Below, piece by piece: positions 7,622 through 10,858 of a DNA stretch of 10,858 nucleotides. The DNA comes from Nitrospirota bacterium (GTDB lineage: Bacteria; Nitrospirota; 9FT-COMBO-42-15; HDB-SIOI813): contig JACRGZ010000025.1 in NCBI GenBank assembly GCA_016234155.1, positions 1-10,858 on the forward strand. The letters run 5' to 3'. The notes under the pieces are model-generated. The model was not told the origin of the DNA. It did no database searches and saw only the letters and a list, made by a program, of their open reading frames with translations. Position numbers and translations under genes: made by a program. Within the stretch, counting starts at the first letter, position 1. Every line of letters begins with the position of its first letter.

Positions 7622-8143
7622 TTATTTTACGTTAATTATCTTGAGGCTCCTCTCATGCACAGATATCTTTACAGAGTGAACCCTAGATTCTTTAAGCGGA
7701 ATAATCTGCCGCCAGCTCCCCCCCTGCGGCTTCCGGAACAGGACCATTACAGCAAGATACCCTGCGTCCTTGCCTGATTCAACATTCAGCTCGATTGTGG
7801 ATTCAGGGAGAAGTGTTACTTCACTTCGCTCAAGCAGGTCTTCACCGAGTATGTCTTTGTCTGACTTCCAGAGTGACAAAAAATCTGCCTTTTCCATGTT
7901 CTCCTTATTTTTCAGTTGATAAACCCTTACAATAACCGGAAGCGGTGCCCCGCTGTCGTCTAAATTGAGGAATTTTGAAGACTCCACGGAGATATGAATA
8001 TTTTTCTTACCGCCGCAGGCAACTACAAAGGTTGATATCATGAGAAATAAAACAATTAAGGATAATCCGCTAAGATGCCTTCTTCTTCTTTTCCTGTACT
8101 GACAAATATCCTTTTGCAAAACTGGGTCCAAGAATAGTTTCAA
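7622..8143 (-). CDS. tssJ: TssJ (SciN/Lip-type) outer-membrane lipoprotein of the T6SS
   Basis: Up to 173 residues. Seen: a basic run RKRRRRH (about 17-23), a hydrophobic stretch and a lipobox VVAC with Cys at about residue 43. The mature part of about 131 residues is a beta-rich domain with PLPVIVRVYQLKN, a DFLSLWKSDKDILGEDLL segment and a final VHSVKISV strand, all typical of TssJ. Known: TssJ is lipidated, sits on the inner face of the outer membrane and holds the TssM C-terminus. Residue +2 after the Cys is Gly, not Asp, as expected for outer-membrane sorting. The start is unsure. There is no ATG before the hydrophobic core; TTG at 8143 has a strong AGGAGGT site and gives a 74-base overlap with the fha gene, while TTG at 8119 would give a more normal signal peptide but has a weak site. 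The lipobox and mature part are not affected by this choice. Confidence 0.9.
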   Translation of the reverse strand: MKLFLDPVLQKDICQYRKRRRRHLSGLSLIVLFLMISTFVVACGGKKNIHISVESSKFLNLDDSGAPLPVIVRVYQLKNKENMEKADFLSLWKSDKDILGEDLLERSEVTLLPESTIELNVESGKDAGYLAVMVLFRKPQGGSWRQIIPLKESRVHSVKISVHERSLKIINVK

Positions 8144-9335
8144 AGGTCTTTACCTCCTCTTCTGATAATTTTTTATGTTTCTCTTTAAACCGGTTCCATG
8201 CTGCAAGACTTGTTAAAGGCCCGAACTGGGGATGTATCTTTAATATCCCGAGATTTACAGTTGATGCCTGCCCCTCGGCCTCCAATGATTCAGGGTCAAG
8301 TTGTTTTAGAATGCCCCTGAGACACTCCTTGAATCCTGCCATTAACCCCATCTGGTGCAGCGCCAGGTCTGTAAATGCATCTGCGAGATTAGAAGATACC
8401 TGCTCCATAGACTCTTTCCTCCTCCAGTCTATCAGATACTCTCCAATCCCCCTGCTATCCTCAGCCAGCTTGATCGGGTTTGGTTTCCATGAGAAGATCC
8501 TTGTTGCCTCGACATCAAACTCCTCCTCGAACTGTTTACGTCCTTTTATCGCATTAGCAAGACATTCTATCATTGTATTAAGGGCCATATCAATACGTTT
8601 TATAAGCTGTTTCACAGTCTCCGGAGACCTCAGATCTTCAAGATTCCCGAGATACCTCTCTGCAATATTTATAAGTTCATGATAGGCCGTCTTATACAAT
8701 TCGTATTCCTGAGTTTTACACTCCATTATCTGTTCTGATTGACTCTGCAGAACCCTTCTCTGCTGATACTCTTTCTCCGGGAATTGGCTCTTTATCAGGT
8801 CAATAATCCTTCTTGAATCTTCTTCATCTTTCCCTTCAATTGCCTTACGAATGATCTCCAGCATCAGGGTCTTTCTCTCTTCATTGGTTTCGTTCAGATG
8901 ATCAGCGTATATCTTCTTCAACCTCCCTATAAGTTCCTGAACCTCCTCTGTTACATCTGACGTAATAGTAGTAGAATCAAGACCTTTTTGTACCTTTTCC
9001 TCTCCGGGTATAACAGATATAATAGGGAAAAATTCAATAAAAAAATCCCCGATGTTTATTTGATCACCCTGTTTCAGGGGGTATTCCTTTCCTACTTCCA
9101 TACGCTGGCCATTTAATTGTGTGCCATTCTTGCTTCCAACATCTACCACCATAAAATTATTCCCCTTCTTCCGGATCTCTGCATGACGGCTTGATATGAG
9201 CCTCCTCTGATCCTGGAGCTGCAGGTCATTGAAATCTCTGCGGCCAATACTAACAATCTCCTTGTCAAAAAATCTCTCGGATACCGGGCTATCCGGTTTA
9301 TCATAAACTGAACGTAGCATAAGTTTTAATGACAT
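8070..9335 (-). CDS. FHA-domain T6SS-associated protein (TagH/Fha type)
   Basis: 421 residues. Seen: an N-terminal FHA domain (about 1-105) with the phosphothreonine-binding residues in place: GR at 31-32, SSRH at 48-51 and SKNGT at 68-72. A charged, probably helical middle follows (about 115-290). The C-terminal domain has FTDLALHQMGLMAGFKECL, LDPESLEAEG and the end pattern FETILGPSFAKGYLSVQ, which is the conserved C-terminus of T6SS FHA proteins (VI_FHA family). Known: such proteins read Thr phosphorylation; in Pseudomonas Fha1 is phosphorylated by PpkA and promotes assembly, while in Agrobacterium Fha binds phosphorylated TssL. All key FHA residues are present, so phosphopeptide binding is plausible, yet no active kinase is visible in the window. 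ATG at 9335 comes one base after the preceding stop codon, so translation is probably coupled. Confidence 0.88.
   Translation of the reverse strand: MSLKLMLRSVYDKPDSPVSERFFDKEIVSIGRRDFNDLQLQDQRRLISSRHAEIRKKGNNFMVVDVGSKNGTQLNGQRMEVGKEYPLKQGDQINIGDFFIEFFPIISVIPGEEKVQKGLDSTTITSDVTEEVQELIGRLKKIYADHLNETNEERKTLMLEIIRKAIEGKDEEDSRRIIDLIKSQFPEKEYQQRRVLQSQSEQIMECKTQEYELYKTAYHELINIAERYLGNLEDLRSPETVKQLIKRIDMALNTMIECLANAIKGRKQFEEEFDVEATRIFSWKPNPIKLAEDSRGIGEYLIDWRRKESMEQVSSNLADAFTDLALHQMGLMAGFKECLRGILKQLDPESLEAEGQASTVNLGILKIHPQFGPLTSLAAWNRFKEKHKKLSEEEVKTFETILGPSFAKGYLSVQEKKKKAS
8152..8158 (-). promoter_or_regulatory. Possible ribosome binding site of tssJ inside the fha gene
   Basis: AGGAGGT on the minus strand, with 9 bases between GGAGG and the TTG at 8143. 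It lies within the fha codons for a Glu-Glu-Val stretch, so it could be chance. If real, tssJ starts with TTG and overlaps fha by 74 bases in another frame. Confidence 0.4.
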
Positions 9336-9336
9336 C

Positions 9337-10737
9337 TTATATTTCCATGCCTGCGATAAGGTCTTTTCTTATAATATCACAGACTTCAAGGACCTCCCTG
9401 TTCCTCTGACGTGAACCGAATAGCTCGATCCTGATCCGCCTGCGGAGAACGTCAACCGGCATCATCACCTTATCCATGGAATATTGCGGATTCTCTATAT
9501 CAAAATCACCATGACTCCTGCAAAAACTGAATCCAGGTATCCAGGTAATCAAGCGTAATCCTGTAAGGATTATTTCATACCATATATCATCCGGGATAAA
9601 ACTGCACCCTTCTGCAAGCCCCCGATCCTCTCCCCTGAATAGTACTGTCTCCTTTGGAAATACCCTCTCTTCTATAAGGCGCGTCCTTAGTCTCCTGATA
9701 AGGATATCCCTGTCCCTGTCAGGGTCCAGCCCCTGTACCATTGGTTCAAGGCTGTCTGCAATCCTGTGAATTATCTGCTCTGTCATAAAGAAGTCCTGAT
9801 TATCATTGACAAGAAATGTCCTGAATAACATCATTCCGAGGGTGTATAGATCGCAGGGGACATGAAGGCTCTGATAAATCTTCACCTTTGACTTATAAAA
9901 GACTGACTGGCTTTCCTTTTCAAGGGCATCCCACACAGCAGGGGTTATCGGGTCTGTATTCCCTTTAATTGGAAGACCACGTTCAGGTGATTCTATCTTA
10001 CTCCCCCATATATTAACCGGCGGTATATTTTCATCATTAAAATTCAGTATAACCCTGAATACATCCATTTCAGAAAACTCTGATGGGCGGATATTTTCTG
10101 ATATGAGGTGAACCTGGAGGATTGCACGGATTTCAGACCCCTGATGTTTTCGGGCCTTTTCTTTTGAACGGATCAATACAGTAACATCCTCTTCATGACC
10201 CGGAGGCCGTTTTCTGATAATTGGTGCCGCATATAGACTCTGAGAATCCTTTGGTGGGGAAAAAAGCCTCGGAAGATATTGAGCCGGCATATCCGGCTCT
10301 CTAAAAGGGATAGAAATCTCCGAGTCAGGGATCCTCAGTCCAAAAATCCAGCGGGCCGGCAGGGTATCAGTAACATAAGCAGGGATAGTAATCATGGTAT
10401 TGGCAGGGTGAAAATAAAGATGGGGCTGTCGTTTGTCAGTATGGAACCTTAGAATTCCCTGACACAGTTCAGTAAAGAGATTCCATTTTAACCATAGAAT
10501 TTCAAGGGAATAAAGACCAGCCGCATCATCTGAATAAAGGAATTGATCAGGTGATAAATAACGTGAGGCTATGTCCCTTTGAATTGCCTGGTCTGGAATT
10601 AGCGAGTCGGATGGCAGCATAGGATCAAAGAGTTGATCCCACTTAGCCCCGCCTATCAGGTCACAATATTTGTCGTATGGGAAATGCAGGACATCCTCAG
10701 AAGACTTACCCTCTCTCTCTGTGGGAACGTTCAGCAT
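9337..10737 (-). CDS. T6SS-linked protein with degenerate protein-kinase-like features (candidate pseudokinase)
   Basis: 466 residues from ATG at 10737; not confidently recognised. Seen: after about 75 residues without a glycine-rich loop or VAIK-type lysine comes a helix like kinase alpha-E (about 77-100), then HLYFHPANTMI (106-116). This lines up with the catalytic loop H-R-D-L-K-P-x-N-I-L-I, but the catalytic Asp is Tyr108. IFGL (131-134) could stand for DFGL with the Asp replaced by Ile. A segment of about 125 extra residues follows, with beta-strand-like stretches. CDLYTLGMMLFRTFL (295-309) then matches the alpha-F signature D-x-Y-S-L-G-x-x-L. A second motif, HGDFDIEN (409-416), has the HxDxxxxN spacing of catalytic loops but lies too near the C-terminus and after alpha-F. 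No signal peptide or membrane segment is seen, so it is probably cytoplasmic. It abuts fha by one base. A Thr kinase-FHA pair is common in T6SS clusters, which makes a regulatory or scaffold role likely. Alternative: an unrelated T6SS accessory protein. Confidence 0.5.
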   Translation of the reverse strand: MLNVPTEREGKSSEDVLHFPYDKYCDLIGGAKWDQLFDPMLPSDSLIPDQAIQRDIASRYLSPDQFLYSDDAAGLYSLEILWLKWNLFTELCQGILRFHTDKRQPHLYFHPANTMITIPAYVTDTLPARWIFGLRIPDSEISIPFREPDMPAQYLPRLFSPPKDSQSLYAAPIIRKRPPGHEEDVTVLIRSKEKARKHQGSEIRAILQVHLISENIRPSEFSEMDVFRVILNFNDENIPPVNIWGSKIESPERGLPIKGNTDPITPAVWDALEKESQSVFYKSKVKIYQSLHVPCDLYTLGMMLFRTFLVNDNQDFFMTEQIIHRIADSLEPMVQGLDPDRDRDILIRRLRTRLIEERVFPKETVLFRGEDRGLAEGCSFIPDDIWYEIILTGLRLITWIPGFSFCRSHGDFDIENPQYSMDKVMMPVDVLRRRIRIELFGSRQRNREVLEVCDIIRKDLIAGMEI

Positions 10738-10742
10738 ATATA

Positions 10743-10746
10743 CCTC
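10743..10746 (-). promoter_or_regulatory. Ribosome binding site that fixes the start of the kinase-like gene
   Basis: GAGG on the minus strand, 5 bases before ATG at 10737. The frame is open upstream to a TTG at 10779, but those 14 extra codons read into the hairpin repeat (giving QDLTP), so the ATG is the credible start. Confidence 0.7.
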
Positions 10747-10762
10747 AAAAAAGAAAAGGGAG

Positions 10763-10817
10763 GGGGTCAGGTCTTGCAATAATACATTTTCAATGTATTA
10801 TTGCAAGACCTGACCCC
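10763..10817. repeat. Perfect 26-bp inverted repeat (3-base loop) upstream of the operon
   Basis: Arm 10763-10788 pairs with 10792-10817 without a mismatch, loop TTC at 10789-10791. Each arm contains GGTCAGGTCTTGCAAT or its complement. The hairpin ends 26 bases before the start codon of the first gene, just outside its ribosome site. A third copy of the arm follows at 10832-10857. I associate this kind of GGGGTCAGGTCTTGCA palindrome with REP-type elements linked to IS200-like (Y1) transposases, but that is from memory and unverified. After the hairpin the minus strand has a pyrimidine-rich run (10747-10762), yet the U-tract is not adjacent to the stem, so an intrinsic terminator is not convincing. 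Confidence 0.9.
10779..10806 (-). promoter_or_regulatory. Weak promoter candidate inside the hairpin repeat
   Basis: On the minus strand TTGCAA (10806-10801) is followed after 16 bases by TATTAT (10784-10779), a fair match to sigma-70 -35 and -10 boxes. Because the repeat is a palindrome the same boxes exist on the plus strand (10774-10779 and 10796-10801). No other promoter-like sequence is apparent between the edge and the first gene, but the true operon start may lie outside the window. Confidence 0.2.
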
Positions 10818-10831
10818 ATACTCACCTTGAA

Positions 10832-10857
10832 AATGTATTATTGCAAGACCTGACCCC
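10832..10857. repeat. Third copy of the 26-base hairpin arm at the window edge
   Basis: Bases 10832-10857 repeat 10792-10817 exactly, in the same orientation, 40 bases on, with a 14-base spacer (10818-10831). The sequence ends one base later. A partner arm may lie beyond the edge, which would make two hairpins in a row. Confidence 0.85.
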
Positions 10858-10858
10858 C

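Noticed and set aside
10738..10779. A longer N-terminus of the kinase-like protein from TTG at 10779
   Set aside because: The extra codons translate the hairpin repeat, while ATG at 10737 has a GAGG site at the right distance.

Overview
The window is a tightly packed part of a type VI secretion system (T6SS) locus, all on the minus strand, so transcription runs from right to left. In transcription order it holds: a kinase-like protein of unknown function (10737-9337), an FHA-domain protein of the TagH/Fha type (9335-8070), TssJ (8143-7622), TssK (7607-6267), TssL (6260-5565), TssM (5568-1969), TagF (1958-981) and the start of TssA (751 to beyond base 1). Most junctions are 1-14 bases apart or overlap, as expected for one operon. 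The exception is the 229-base tagF-tssA gap, which is filled by palindromic repeats.

The organism is a diderm (Gram-negative) bacterium: TssJ is an outer-membrane lipoprotein and TssL/TssM are inner-membrane proteins. GC content looks moderate and Shine-Dalgarno sites of the AGGAG type are clear. The repeats and the divergence of the T6SS proteins suggest a lineage outside the well-studied Gammaproteobacteria, perhaps Desulfobacterota or Nitrospirota. That placement is a guess.

The genes cover two of the jobs of a T6SS. TssJ-TssL-TssM form the trans-envelope membrane complex, TssK is the baseplate adaptor that docks onto it, and TssA primes and coordinates sheath/tube assembly. The FHA protein, TagF and the kinase-like protein look like a post-translational control module. 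Hcp, the sheath proteins TssB/TssC, the ClpV/TssH ATPase, the other baseplate proteins (TssE/F/G), VgrG and effectors are not in this window.

Two things stand out. First, the gene opening the visible cluster encodes a protein with faint protein-kinase C-lobe features, but the catalytic Asp positions appear to be replaced. It sits one base upstream of the FHA gene, so it may be a T6SS-dedicated pseudokinase. Second, two unrelated repeat systems flank the cluster. Between tagF and tssA there is a REP-like 24-base palindromic repeat in two versions that differ only by two compensated base pairs, inside a perfect 92-base tandem duplication that also copied the end of tagF. At the right edge there is a perfect 26-bp hairpin plus a third copy of its arm. 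The sequence stops inside that repeat, which may mark a contig break.
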